Source: Symbiodinium natans (Eukaryota; Sar; Dinophyceae; Suessiales; Symbiodiniaceae). From it: a stretch of 42,500 nt of DNA. Both the position numbers and the translations under genes were made by a program. Shown here piece by piece: positions 10,726 to 23,716 of this stretch (position 1 is its first letter; every line of letters begins with the position of its first letter). The notes under the pieces were generated by a model. It did not search any database and was not told the DNA's origin. It was given only the letters and a program-made list of their open reading frames with translations. The stretch spans positions 488,860-531,359 of the forward strand of contig CAJNDS010001491.1 of the NCBI GenBank assembly GCA_905221605.1, written 5' to 3'.

Positions 10726-10779
10726 CTTGAGCAAATCATGAGGTAAGCCAAGGCAGGCCACGCGAATGTTGTAATCCAC
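10726..10779 (-). CDS. Internal exon, unknown protein
   Basis: Clean 18-codon phase-0 exon: acceptor CCCCCCTGCAG, reading VDYNIRVACLGLPHDLLK, donor AAG|GTTCAAG. It lies just downstream of the stop of the kinase gene, so it probably belongs to the next gene. Confidence 0.6.
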
Positions 10780-10789
10780 CTGCAGGGGG

Positions 10790-10865
10790 GAAAGCCGAAG
10801 TTAGGGCTACCTTATTGGGGTCCTTATGAAAGGGAGGTCCTACGATTTCGGGATCGAAATTGAGG
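10790..10865. mobile_element. Element family D copy
   Basis: GCCGAAGTTAGGGCTACC followed by TTGGGGTCCTTATGAAAGGG, related to 7405-7460. Confidence 0.5.
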
Positions 10866-10935
10866 GCCCCCTAGTTTCGTAAGCCCCCATGTCCAGCTGA
10901 GAGTTTAGAGATGTTTAGAGTTTGGGGCTCAGGGG

Positions 10936-13036
10936 TTAGGAGGGGTTTTGGGAGATTCTGCTGGGGTGCTTGTAGAGAAGATGTGCCACGACCAGTGTGG
11001 CCAGCAGCTGCTGATTCGAGAATAAACCCCAAACCCCAAACCCTAAACCCCAAACCCTAAACCCTAAACCCTCAACCCCAAACCCTAAACCTCTACCCGA
11101 GGCCGCGCTGCGTGCCTCCAGTGGCCTGTGCATTCCCGTCCCTTGCTTGCATGCCCCCATAGAGCCAGCCCGTAAGCATTAACCCCAACATCCCGCACAA
11201 ACCCTAAACCCTAAACCCTAAACCCTAAACCCTAAACCCTAAACCCTAAACCCTAAAACCCTAAACCCTAAACCATAATTCAAGGCATCGTGTCCGCCTG
11301 CAGCAGTGTGGCCAGGAACTCGGCCACGTCCTTCGGGACGTAGTTGGGCACCACGTACTTGCCCCTTTCCGCCTGCACCGGGAACTCCTGGGCGTGGGTT
11401 CAGGGTTTAGGGTTTAGGGTTTAGGATTTAGATTTAGGGTTTAGGTTTAGGGTTTAGGGCAGCTTTCGACATGGCCCTAGGCAGGAGTTGTGCGACCCTA
11501 ACGAAACTCAAACCCTGACACATGCCCCATTACAGAGTGATACGTCTGAAAAAGCTGGCAAATTGTCGAAGGTCTCGTGTCAAAGATGTATGGAACGGCG
11601 GCCCAAAGCGTAACACTTATTGTTGAAGCTGCCGCGGCCAGCGGGGCCGTAGAGCGAAAAGGTGTCCTTACCGTACAGCCCTGATAAGGGCAAGTAAGAT
11701 TTTATCAAGCCCCCACAAGTTGGAGAGGCGGGCCTTGAAAGCAAACGAACCGCACATGTCTACCCAGCTGCCCTAGCAAGCACACGGCTGAAGCAGCAGG
11801 AGCCTGAATACATTGTGTTGTAACCTGCCGAGCCTCGAGACCCTCCCCAAGCTAAAGCAACAACAGCAAAGCAATGCAAAACAACGCGATGTGCACAAAA
11901 GATGCGCTTGGCATGAAGGCCAGCCAAACACCACAGAAAAGGACTGCCGCGCAAGTACCTGACAGCGCAGAATGTGCCGCAGATGCCGAGGATTTTGCCA
12001 CGTCGCCAGGTCACAAACTACCCTCCACCCTGCCAAACTGTTCCAGCCTCACCTAAACCCTAAACCCTAAACCCCCCTCAACGCCTCACCCCCCATAAGC
12101 CATGACTGACGCAGACCAGCATCGCTGTAGTTGAAGGCCGGCCGGCCGGTGAGAATCACGAACAAGATGCAGCCGGCAGACCAGCAGTCGGATTTGATCT
12201 CCTTGAAGCGGTTGCAGCCCCAAAAAGCCCAAATCAGGTTTAGGTTTTAGGGTTTAGGGTTCGGGGTTTAGGGTTTAGGGTTTTAGGGCTGGTTGTTTTG
12301 TCCATGGGAGGGGGGAAACGCATTCTGAACCGGCCAGGCCCTAAACCCTAAACCCGACAACCTTCCGGTACCCTAAACCCTCCCAAAGTCCCTGATTTGG
12401 GGGTTTCCGAAAAATATGGTTTGGGGGGTCCCTTTCTAAGGGGATTCTCTTCTATTTGGGGGGTATAAAGGGTGTACCCCCATTTTTGGCAATACCCATG
12501 TCGCCCAGCTGCCAGAGGACGGTCTGTACTGGACATGGCCTCAGTCTCAGCGGTTCAGGATTGAAGGCGAAGGAGGCTTGGCAGGGGGGGGCGCAAGGGG
12601 GTTAGGGCTTCGGACCTTAAACCCTAAGCCCGAAACCCTAGAGACCCCTAGACTCCCTAGATCCGAAGTAGGGGCTTCGGTCACTAGGGTTTCAGGGGGC
12701 TTGAGGGTGTAGTGTGAATTCCTCTATCCCCCACAGACCTAATACTAAAGGGCTTGAGGGATTGCGTTCACAGAGTTTAGTGTGTGCCCCAAGCCCTAAA
12801 CCCTGAAACCTTTCAACCCCACCAAACCCTAAATCCTGAACTCCCCCAAGCCGAACACTAAACCCTAAACTCTCTTAAACCCTAAACGGTTTACGGTTTA
12901 GGGTTTAGGGTTTAGGGTTTAGGGTGTAGGGTGTAGGGTGTAGGGTTCAGGGTTTAGGGTTTCGGGTTTATCTCTTCTGCGTTCCGGCCTGCCGCTTGAG
13001 CTCCGGCGCCGTGTAGGCTGCGCTACCTTTGATCGG
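10936..13036 (-). CDS. Protein kinase, C-lobe exons and stop
   Basis: Exon 13036 to about 12971 reads PIKGSAAYTAPELKRQAG, which fits kinase subdomain VIII (APE). Exon 12201-12073 reads EIKSDCWSAGCILFVILTGR followed by PAF, which fits subdomain IX (SDxWSxG) and the helix after it. Exon 11387-11298 holds GKYVVPNYVPKDVAEFLATL and LQ, matching subdomains X-XI of CAMK/AMPK-like kinases. Exons 11141-11097 and 11010-10936 follow, the last ending YKHPSRISQNPS and TAA. The final four exons are all in phase 0. The donor after 11298 would be GC (CAG|GCGGAC); the donor after 12073 lies in the repeat (GTTTAGGG). HRD and DFG exons were not found between 13.0 and 14.4 kb; a weak candidate FLLMDFASR lies near 14.04 kb. 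Substrate and activity are unknown. Confidence 0.65.
12395..12500. mobile_element. Element family D, copy with C-rich end
   Basis: GGGTTTCCGAAAAATATGG followed by GGGGTCCCTTTCTAAGG and a GGTATAAAGGGTGTACCCCC end. A close copy lies at 13127-13215. Confidence 0.55.
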
Positions 13037-13126
13037 CTCCTGTCAACTGGCATAGGGCTTTGTGGTACAAAGAGCAATAAAATAGAGAAGAGAAGTTAAC
13101 ATGAAATCATAATCCGAAGAATAGCT

Positions 13127-13215
13127 GGGGGTTTCCGAAAATAGGGGTGCCTTTTGGGGTCCCTTTAACTATTTGGGGTGTAAAAGGGGTACCCCCTTCT
13201 CTTTGGGAAATACCC
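13127..13215. mobile_element. Element family D copy
   Basis: GGGTTTCCGAAAATAGGGG at the left and GTACCCCCTTCTCTTTGGG at the right. It directly precedes a family-B element. Confidence 0.55.
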
Positions 13216-13261
13216 AGGTAAGACTGGGCCGGAGCCTTTATTTGAGGTGTTTCTTACTGTT

Positions 13262-13482
13262 GGTTCGTAGGGAATGAGGGAATGAGGCACCCTATATCCC
13301 CCTATATATACCCTTTTAGGGATCCCTTTAAGGGATTATATAGGGCACCGTATATCCCCCTATGTATATATATATATATACATACATACCCTTTAAGGGA
13401 TTATATAGGGTACCTTATATCCCCCCAAAATACCCTTTAAGGGATTATATAGGGTGCCTCACTCCCACATTCCCTACTAACC
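13262..13482. mobile_element. Palindromic element family B, long copy
   Basis: GGTTCGTAGGGAATG at the left and CATTCCCTACTAACC at the right. The interior contains several copies of an ATATAGGG(T/C)ACC..CTTTAAGGGATTATAT motif, so the element has expanded to about 220 bases. On the minus strand it starts G|GTTAGTAGGG and ends CCCTACGAACCAACAG, with donor, branch-like and acceptor sequences. Confidence 0.7.
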
Positions 13483-13489
13483 AGATTTA

Positions 13490-14400
13490 AGCTCTCCCGC
13501 TTTACGAAAAGAAGGGCCCCCAATATCGACCCCCAAATAGTAACCCTAAACCCTAAACCCTCAACCCTCAGTTGCGTTGCGGTTCAGGGTTTAGAGGTTC
13601 AGGGTTCAGAAATTGGAGGCTACAGGCTCCAATTTTCGGATCTGGGGTTTAGGGGTTTGGGGGGCTTAACGGCTTAAGGACTTCGGATTTCGGGTTGGGG
13701 TTCAGGGCTCAGGGTTGAGGGCTTCGGGCTTAGGGCTGAGGGCTGAGGGCTGAGGGCTTAAACCCTAAACCCTAAACCCTAAACCCGAGGCTTCGTTGAG
13801 GCTTCAGGGTTGAGGGGATTCGAGGATCCCTGAGTCCTCTAAGCGGTCCATCATGACGTTGTCCTCAAAAAGTCGCGAGCTCCTCGGTGGGAGGAGAGTA
13901 AGACTAGTAAGAATAACAGTGGTTGTCGGTAAAAACTGCACCGGACTTTAGAGATGAGGGCCGGAGGCGTGGAAGGTTTGGGACTCAGAACCAAAAAATC
14001 GCACTTGTCATTGCGGGCCAGGGTTTTAGGGTTCGGCTTGCAAAGTCCATCAACAAGAAACTGTCCCAAGTCCCAAACCGTACACCCTGAACCCTGAATT
14101 TGGCATGCACAGCTGACAGGCGGGTAACCTCACGGCACCGGAAACAAATCGCCACAAGTCCACGAGATGTTCAGATTGTTACGCGAAGCCCCAACCCTTA
14201 CTATAGTGGTCGGAATAACTACTAACATTTTTCCCTTCTGGTCCCTTCATATTGATACGAAAATAACCCCCCCCCCCCCCCCCCAACACCCTATTCTAAT
14301 TATGAAGGCACCGATTTTACAACAGTGCAGCACTCAACCCGGTATTGGGGTGACCAGGGCGGGGACTGGAATCCCTCGTTTGGACTCCGCATCGCCTCAC
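13490..14400. other. Intergenic/intron stretch with decayed repeats
   Basis: Short CCCTAAA and GGGCTGA runs, then a unique stretch 13800-14160 with open frames on both strands that I cannot assign. The palindrome-like sequence at 14197-14265 ends in a poly-C run (14267-14284). Confidence 0.5.
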
Positions 14401-14402
14401 CA

Positions 14403-15692
14403 TCAATGTCGGCTCTGTCGGTTGCCAAAGGTGTCTCTGAAGACTGCCAGGGAGTCCGCATCCTTCTTGATGGCAAACACGACCTGGGAAAACACCTGAC
14501 TCTCAGCCGTTGCAAGCGCCTGCTTGAAGGCCCTGGCCACTCTTCCCGGCTCAAGATTCCGGACGCCACAACCCCATGCTCCCAGGACAAGCGCGCAGTG
14601 ACCACGGGCTCTACAGATCTCCAGGAGTCCAGAAACACGTGCTAACAAGTCGGCGTCATTTAGGTCGCGCGGAACAGCTCCGAGAATGGTAACGGAAAAG
14701 GCGGCATCGTCACCAGCAACCCGGAGTACAAGCACTCCAGGCGCATACACCGCGGCATCTCGGCCGATGGGGAATTTATCGCGAGCGGCAACTTGAAAGG
14801 TCGTGTTTCGGCAAAGTTCCCCGAGCAAAGTGTGCGCGGCAGGACCTCGTACGCCTCCTGCACTGTGCAGGCTGCAACCACAGAGAACAACGGGCTCCGC
14901 ACTAGGAAACTGCTGACTCAGACGCAAGGCGGCTGCAAGGCAGTCTTCATCGGTGACATGTACCGGGCACGCTGGGTCAGCACAGTCGGCCAAATACCTT
15001 GGCATCCTCAGATGGACAAGCTTCCTGATGTCTGGAAAGCTACATACTTCAAGCATTGGCCAGTTCTCTGCTGCACGCTTTACTTCGTCAAGGATCCTTC
15101 CGTCCCACAGTTCCCAACAGTGGGCGCAATAGAACCGTCCATCCTCCTCGTCTTCGCGCCCATGTTGCGGATCTTCGGAGTTGCACTGGGCACAAAGAGC
15201 ATAAGCTTGCTCTTCGACCTCCTCAAGGGTATCCGACCCCTGGATCCCATCTGGCGTAAACTCCGTAGATTGTGTAGATAGGAAACTCAGAGACCGAAGT
15301 GTCGCAGATTCTGCTCTGGTGAACCTGCGGTTGCACTCGCCACAGGCAGCTTGTCGAATGCAAACGGCGCAGAAAGCTACCCGATCCGATTCCGAAGTGC
15401 GGCTGCAGTCCCGGTTGTCACAGATGGCGTACCGCGCGACGAACTGGACATTGCACCGAAAGCACCGTGGCTGCTGCAAGGAAGTGTTGCTGCTGCTTGG
15501 GAACGACCCTGGCTGCGCTGAAAGAGAGGAAGTCTCGGAGTCCTCGTTTGCCATCGAAAGCTGCGGGACAAAATGAGGCAAGCTCTTCACCCTATGTGGG
15601 CATTGCATGAGCCGCTGAGAAACGAGCCAGTTATGCATCAAGGGCTTCACATAAGCGAAGCTTGACATGCGTGTACTTAGGCACTTCGGCAT
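14403..15692 (-). CDS. PARG-like (DUF2263/TIGR02452) protein, Cys-rich N-terminus
   Basis: Uninterrupted 429-codon frame. The C-terminal part (about 266-425) has the pattern of the microbial-type PARG catalytic domain, a macro-fold ADP-ribose module: VVLCGCSLHSAGG, then ELCRNTTF, VYAPGVLVLR, and the diagnostic ALVLGAWGCGVRN (367-379) and VVFAI (404-408). Family members that remove poly-ADP-ribose carry a GGG..QEE loop; here the positions read SAGG (277-280) and LLGE (289-292), so the two catalytic glutamates appear lost. The N-terminal half has paired cysteines (C77/C80, C91/C96, C108/C111, C117/C120, C167/C170, C189/C192), suggesting zinc binding. The first ATG is used here; M47 (MANEDSETSS) is an alternative, since residues 1-46 look like leader or untranslated sequence. 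There are no introns and no telomere repeats inside, unlike the neighbours. Binding without hydrolysis is my inference. Confidence 0.8.
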   Translation of the reverse strand: MPKCLSTRMSSFAYVKPLMHNWLVSQRLMQCPHRVKSLPHFVPQLSMANEDSETSSLSAQPGSFPSSSNTSLQQPRCFRCNVQFVARYAICDNRDCSRTSESDRVAFCAVCIRQAACGECNRRFTRAESATLRSLSFLSTQSTEFTPDGIQGSDTLEEVEEQAYALCAQCNSEDPQHGREDEEDGRFYCAHCWELWDGRILDEVKRAAENWPMLEVCSFPDIRKLVHLRMPRYLADCADPACPVHVTDEDCLAAALRLSQQFPSAEPVVLCGCSLHSAGGVRGPAAHTLLGELCRNTTFQVAARDKFPIGRDAAVYAPGVLVLRVAGDDAAFSVTILGAVPRDLNDADLLARVSGLLEICRARGHCALVLGAWGCGVRNLEPGRVARAFKQALATAESQVFSQVVFAIKKDADSLAVFRDTFGNRQSRH

Positions 15693-15802
15693 ATACCCTG
15701 AACTACAAGGAGTACTACAACAGAGACACTAGCAGGGCGCCTAATCTGAACAAACAAGGGCTGTGGCCCGTTAGATGTCTTGAGCTCCACGTAAGGATTT
15801 TG

Positions 15803-15865
15803 CCCACCCTAAACCCTAAACCCTAAACCCTACACCCTAAACCCTAAACCCTAAACCCTAGTTAA
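15803..15865. repeat. CCCTAAA array
   Basis: About 8 units, 110 bases upstream of the PARG-like start codon. No promoter element was identified. Confidence 0.9.
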
Positions 15866-15969
15866 ACCCTAGAATGGAAATCAGCCCACACATAACCAAG
15901 CTGCGAATCCCCGGCCCGCCATCCCTGAAGCTTTCAAGCAGACAGGCCATGCAAGGGAGCCTTGGGGTT

Positions 15970-16118
15970 GAGGGTTTAGGGTTTCGGGTTTAGGGTTTAG
16001 GGTCTAGGGTCTAGGGTCTAGGGGTTTAGGGTTTAGGGTTTAGGGTTTAGGGTTTAGGGTTTAGGGTTTAGGGTTTAGGGTTTAGGGTTTAGGGTTTAGG
16101 GTTTAGGGTTTAGGGTCT
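15970..16118. repeat. TTTAGGG array with TCTAGGG ends
   Basis: About 20 units; the variant GGGTCTA appears in a run at the left edge and once at the right. Confidence 0.95.
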
Positions 16119-16124
16119 AGTTAC

Positions 16125-16202
16125 TTGGGCAACCATGGCTCCCAGCGACGGGGGCATATACATGTCAGATGCCGGCAGCTGAGAGAAGGATACCGACAGG
16201 CA
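16125..16202 (-). CDS. Exon with APE-like motif (degenerate)
   Basis: 26 codons in phase 0, acceptor GGGACCTGCAG, donor CAA|GTAACT. It reads CLSVSFSQLPASDMYMPPSL and then GAMVAQ. The piece DMYMPPSLGA resembles kinase subdomain VIII (YMAPEVLG) with APE replaced by PPS. The previous exon (16529-16470) ends in phase 1, so one exon or boundary is unresolved, but position and strand fit the kinase-like gene upstream. Confidence 0.5.
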
Positions 16203-16336
16203 CTGCAGGTCCCGAGCAGAAGGAAGTGAGGATGGAGCGTTGAACGTGGGGAAATGGCAGGGGGTTGGGGTGCAAGCCCTAAGCCCGACCCGCTCAGGAA
16301 AACATTGCCTGCAGCTGCCGTGAGTTCTTTGGGCTA

Positions 16337-16376
16337 ATCCTTTTTAAGGACAGTTAGCGTACGGGGGAACATCCCA
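16337..16376. mobile_element. Half copy of element family A
   Basis: TCCTTTTTAAGGACAGTTAG and then GGGGGAACATCCC; the left arm is missing. Confidence 0.5.
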
Positions 16377-16469
16377 AGTGAGTCCCTAAAAGCCTAAACC
16401 CTAAACCCTAAACCCTAAACCGTAAACCCTAAACCCTAAACCCGAAACCCGAAACCCGAAACCCTAAAC

Positions 16470-20500
<4,031 letters not shown>

Positions 20501-20937
20501 CTTGGCAAAAGGAACCCCAAACCCCCCAACCCAAACCCTGAAAAGCCCAAACCCTACATCCCAAAGTCTTGGCACCTGCGCAGAGTACGAAGTATCTACG
20601 TCTAACCCCTTTATAGCTACCCATGAGACCAGCTGTGCAGTGAATAGAGGGAAATTGGGGTTGCTGTCGGGTTTAGGCTTCAGCTTTAGGGGATTTTCAC
20701 AGGAAATCCCGTCGAGTTCGGAGCTTGAGGTTTAAGGGGTCCTGAGCGCATTTCCCAGGAGATCTCTCAAGCCACCCACAAGAAGCGTCAACAAAAACAA
20801 GCACCTCGGACAAAAATCCCGAATCTGAATCTAAAACCCCAGAACCTTCAAAGTAGCCCTAACGACTCAACCCCTGAACCTTTACCACTTAAAACCATAA
20901 ATTCCTGACCTTGGGCCTCCGTAAACACCCTTAATAT

Positions 20938-21065
20938 GAAGCACCCTTAAACACCCTTAAACACCCTTAAGCACCCTTAAGCACCCTTGAACACCCTAAA
21001 TCCCTTAAACACCCTCAAACCCCCTTGAATACCCTTAAACCCCCTTCACCACCCGTAAACCCCCC
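20938..21065. repeat. CACCCTTAAA tandem repeat
   Basis: About ten imperfect 10-base units (AACACCCTTA). The rest of 20530-21150 holds decayed C-type text and no clear exon. Confidence 0.8.
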
Positions 21066-21235
21066 TTAAATCCCAAAGATGTCCCAAAGCACCCTGAACC
21101 CTAAAACCATAACACCCCGTAAGCACCACTCAAAACCCTTAACCCCAAACCTTAAGCTGTAAACCCTAAACCCTAAACCCTAAACCCTTAACCAAAAACC
21201 CTAAAACCCTAAACCCTAAACCCTAAACCCTAAAC

Positions 21236-21340
21236 CCCCCTTCAAATCTCCGGAGGCATCTCCGACGCCGAGGCGCACCACGCGGCCCGTGCCAAACTCC
21301 GCTGCTGGGCTGCGGCTCTTCCGCTCGTGCCAGGCGTAGC
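21236..21340 (-). CDS. Internal exon, unknown protein
   Basis: The acceptor is CCCTAAAG itself, then GC TAC GCC. It reads YAWHERKSRSPAAEFGTGRV and then VRLGVGDASGDLKG, with donor G|GTTTAGGG. It is 105 bases long with CCCTAAA on the left and TTTAGGG on the right. It could continue the kinase-like gene upstream, but the phase to exon 20500-20477 does not fit simply. Confidence 0.55.
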
Positions 21341-21424
21341 CTTTAGGGTTTAGGGTTTAGGGTTTAGGGTTTGGGGTTTGGGGTTTAGGGTCTAGGGTAT
21401 AGGGTCTAGGCCGAGTTTACAGTA

Positions 21425-21540
21425 CGTGGAGGTTCATGGGCAGGTTCCTGTAAAGAACCGGCCTGGGTTGAAAGGCGTAGAACTTAGAAGCACGGTTATA
21501 ACGAATTTGGGGCTTTAAGTACCCATGAACCTCCAAGTAG
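21425..21540. mobile_element. Palindromic element family E, copy 1
   Basis: GGAGGTTCATGGG at the left and CCCATGAACCTCC at the right (13 bases, perfect), with a TATAAC core. Related ends (CCCATGAACC) recur at 31864-31948, 33636-33740 and 37118-37175, with diverged forms at 38515-38602 and 41975-42075. Confidence 0.7.
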
Positions 21541-21711
21541 TTCTTAGGGGCTCACAGAGGGTTCATAATGGGCTTACAACGAGTTTATGAAGGTTTTTTC
21601 CCGGGTTTATGAGGCGGTTGCAAAGTGATAGCGAGGGTTTTGGCAAGGGTTTTGCAAGGGTGTCGAAAGGCCTTACTCACTCCCTCACTCGATCGCTTGC
21701 TCACACACACA

Positions 21712-21712
<1 letters not shown>

Positions 21713-21758
<46 letters not shown>

Positions 21759-21770
21759 CCTCTCTCTCTC
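21713..21770. repeat. (CT)n microsatellite
   Basis: A CT run of nearly 60 bases. The minus-strand frame across it only encodes Arg-Glu repeats. Flanking minus-strand sequence at 21775-21830 reads LVLADRFGALCDILTH and could be an exon. Confidence 0.85.
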
Positions 21771-22058
21771 GACATGAGTGAGTATGTCACAGAGCGCGCC
21801 GAAACGATCAGCCAGAACCAACTCTGGCCCTGAGCCTAGTTCTCTTCTGCTTGCGGTGTCTGCAATGCCGCCAGAACCTTGCATTAGGGCCTAAACCCAA
21901 AAACCTGCATAAGCGTGATAAAGCATCTAGCTCAATTCATAAAGCTCTGAATCTTAAGGCTTAGGCTCCCTATCCCCTCCCCAACGACTGCTGTTCATAA
22001 AAATGCACTGCTCAGTGGCAACACAGATTCCGTCATCTTAACTGTGTAGACTGAATAC

Positions 22059-22358
22059 TTGGTGCCATTTCGTCTTGCTCAGGCTAGCTTAGGATATATT
22101 CATGTATGTGGCGGGACGGGCCTTGCACTGGAGAGTCAGAAGGGGGAACTTTCCCGACACGAAGATTCGCCACCTGCGTGCACTGTTCCAAACCTGCGCC
22201 CAAAGTTCAAAACCTCCATGCAAACTAACGACGTGCTGTCACGCTTGTCTAGACTTGGAGGATACAGGGGACGCGAAGTAGAGCAGAGCTGGTCTGTGAA
22301 GGAGCTATGGCACCGGAACACCCCTGCACCAGTACCTAATATAGGGGCGGGGCCTTAA
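22059..22358 (+). CDS. Open frame on plus strand, doubtful
   Basis: A 99-codon stretch without telomere repeats; it has no ATG at its start. Its protein character is moderate (SRLSRLGGYRGREVEQSW). It ends where a family-C element begins. It might be an exon, an old transposon fragment, or chance. Confidence 0.2.
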   Translation: MVPFRLAQASLGYIHVCGGTGLALESQKGELSRHEDSPPACTVPNLRPKFKTSMQTNDVLSRLSRLGGYRGREVEQSWSVKELWHRNTPAPVPNIGAGP

Positions 22359-22447
22359 AAATTAGAACAGGGTTTTGGGGGTTATTTGAGGATATTTATA
22401 AAGGGACCCTAGGAATACTATACAGTAATTCTTCCGACCCCTATAGT
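22330..22447. mobile_element. Element family C copy
   Basis: CCTAATATAGGGGCGGGGCC, then TTAGAACAGGGTTTTGGGGG, TATAAAGGGACCCTA and TAATTCTTCCGACCCCTATA. Copies lie at 23383-23478 and 28058-28232; fragments lie at 4886-5000, 14197-14265 and 1648-1700. Confidence 0.6.
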
Positions 22448-22449
22448 AG

Positions 22450-23095
22450 AGAACCCAATGCCCCTTCATACTTGGATCCGTATTGCAACTCCTCAACTAC
22501 GGGAGCTTGGGTGCTCCGGGTTGTTCAAAATGGCCGACCTTGCGGATATTGGGGACGTGCTCTCAGGGCATGCTGTGGTGCGACGAACGTCACCGTCGTT
22601 CAGCCGCCCTAAACCCTAAACTCTAAACCCGAAACCCGAAACCCCAAACCGAACATGCCTACTTCACCCGATACACCCGCACCACTCCGGCGCTCAAAAG
22701 TAACTCCGTCAGAACCCCAAAGCTACTTCAAGCAGGCTGTGATCACGTGAGTCACAAGCCCCCAAGTACAGCCTTTTGGGGATTCTTAAGGAAAAAAACA
22801 TTTGGAGCCACCCAGACTTGCGTGTAGTGTTTCGGACCACCAGAGCGCAGGCTTCAAGCCTTTTGTTCTGGGTAGGACCCTTAGGGCTTAGACCCATAGG
22901 GCCTAGGGACCCTTAGGGCCTTAGGGCTTAGGGACCTTTCTGGCGCAGGGACCTTAGGGCTTAGGGGATCCCTGTAGGGTTTAGGGACCCTAACCCGCAA
23001 AGGCCGCAAAACCCTAAGCTAGGGGCTCTTGCACTTCATGTTTCAGGCCACCGATACGAGCACCGAAGGGCTCCTACTTCCGACTCAACCTAACT
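22450..23095. other. Spacer with decayed G- and C-type repeats
   Basis: 22607-22650 is C-type and 22880-22990 G-type (GGGCTTAGGGACC). The 62-codon minus frame at 22897-22709 and a short island with a GTGAAG donor near 22670 are possible exons, but no phase links them. Confidence 0.4.
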
Positions 23096-23273
23096 TTCTA
23101 GGGTTTAGGGTTTGGGGTTAGGGTCTGGGGTTTAGGGTTTGGGGTTTAGGGTTGAGGGTTTGGGGTTTAGGGTTGAGGGTTTGGGGTTTAGGGTTGAGGG
23201 TTTGGGGTTTACGGCTTAAGGGTTTAGGTTTAGGGTTTGGGGTTTAGGGTTTAGGGATTTAGGCTCCTGACAC

Positions 23274-23347
23274 TGGCGCCTCAAACGGCAGGCGCTGAGC
23301 GGCAGAGGGGTTCCGCAGGCTCTGGCCCATCTCGCTTTTGTGGGAAG
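23274..23347 (-). CDS. Internal exon, unknown protein
   Basis: Acceptor TTTCTGATCAG, two bases then 24 codons reading SHKSEMGQSLRNPSAAQRLP and FEAP, donor CCA|GTGTCAGG. It starts in phase 1 and ends in phase 0. The upstream chain (23717-25250) ends in phase 0, so an exon lies between or this belongs to another gene. Confidence 0.6.
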
Positions 23348-23382
23348 CTGATCAGAAAGGAGGGTACGGGGGGTTCTCGGAG

Positions 23383-23478
23383 CCTCTTAGGGTTTTGGGG
23401 GGGGGGGGGGCTATTCTAGCATAGCTATAAAGGGACCTTAAGGGAATACTACTGCTAGTTATCCTGTATTTCTGCCTA
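23383..23478. mobile_element. Element family C copy
   Basis: AGGGTTTTGGGGG with an expanded G run, then ATAAAGGGACCTTAAGGGAA and a TACTGCTAGTTATCC end. Confidence 0.55.
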
Positions 23479-23716
23479 AGCAACCTGAAAACCCTGAACC
23501 CTACACTTGGGCTTGCAACAGCTGCCACTTCCTTGGCGCGGGTTCCGAGGTTCAGGGCACTCAGGCCGCAGGGTCTAGGGTCTCAGTGTTTATGCCCTAA
23601 AGGCTTTAGTTTACGGATGAAGCTTCGGGCTTAAGGTTCCCTAAACCCAAAGCCATCTTTCTCCAAACCTAAACCCTAAACCCTAAACCCTAAACCCCAA
23701 ACCCTAAACCCTAAAC

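Noticed and set aside
14167-15576. Plus-strand frames over the PARG-like gene
   Set aside because: They are antisense shadows; the minus frame carries the recognisable family motifs.
15760-15792. Spliced-leader relic upstream of the PARG-like gene
   Set aside because: Only the last seven bases match the expected end; too short to claim.
21585-21884. 99-codon minus frame with Arg-Glu repeats
   Set aside because: The repeat part is the CT microsatellite; only a short flank might be an exon. The same applies to 30637-30819.
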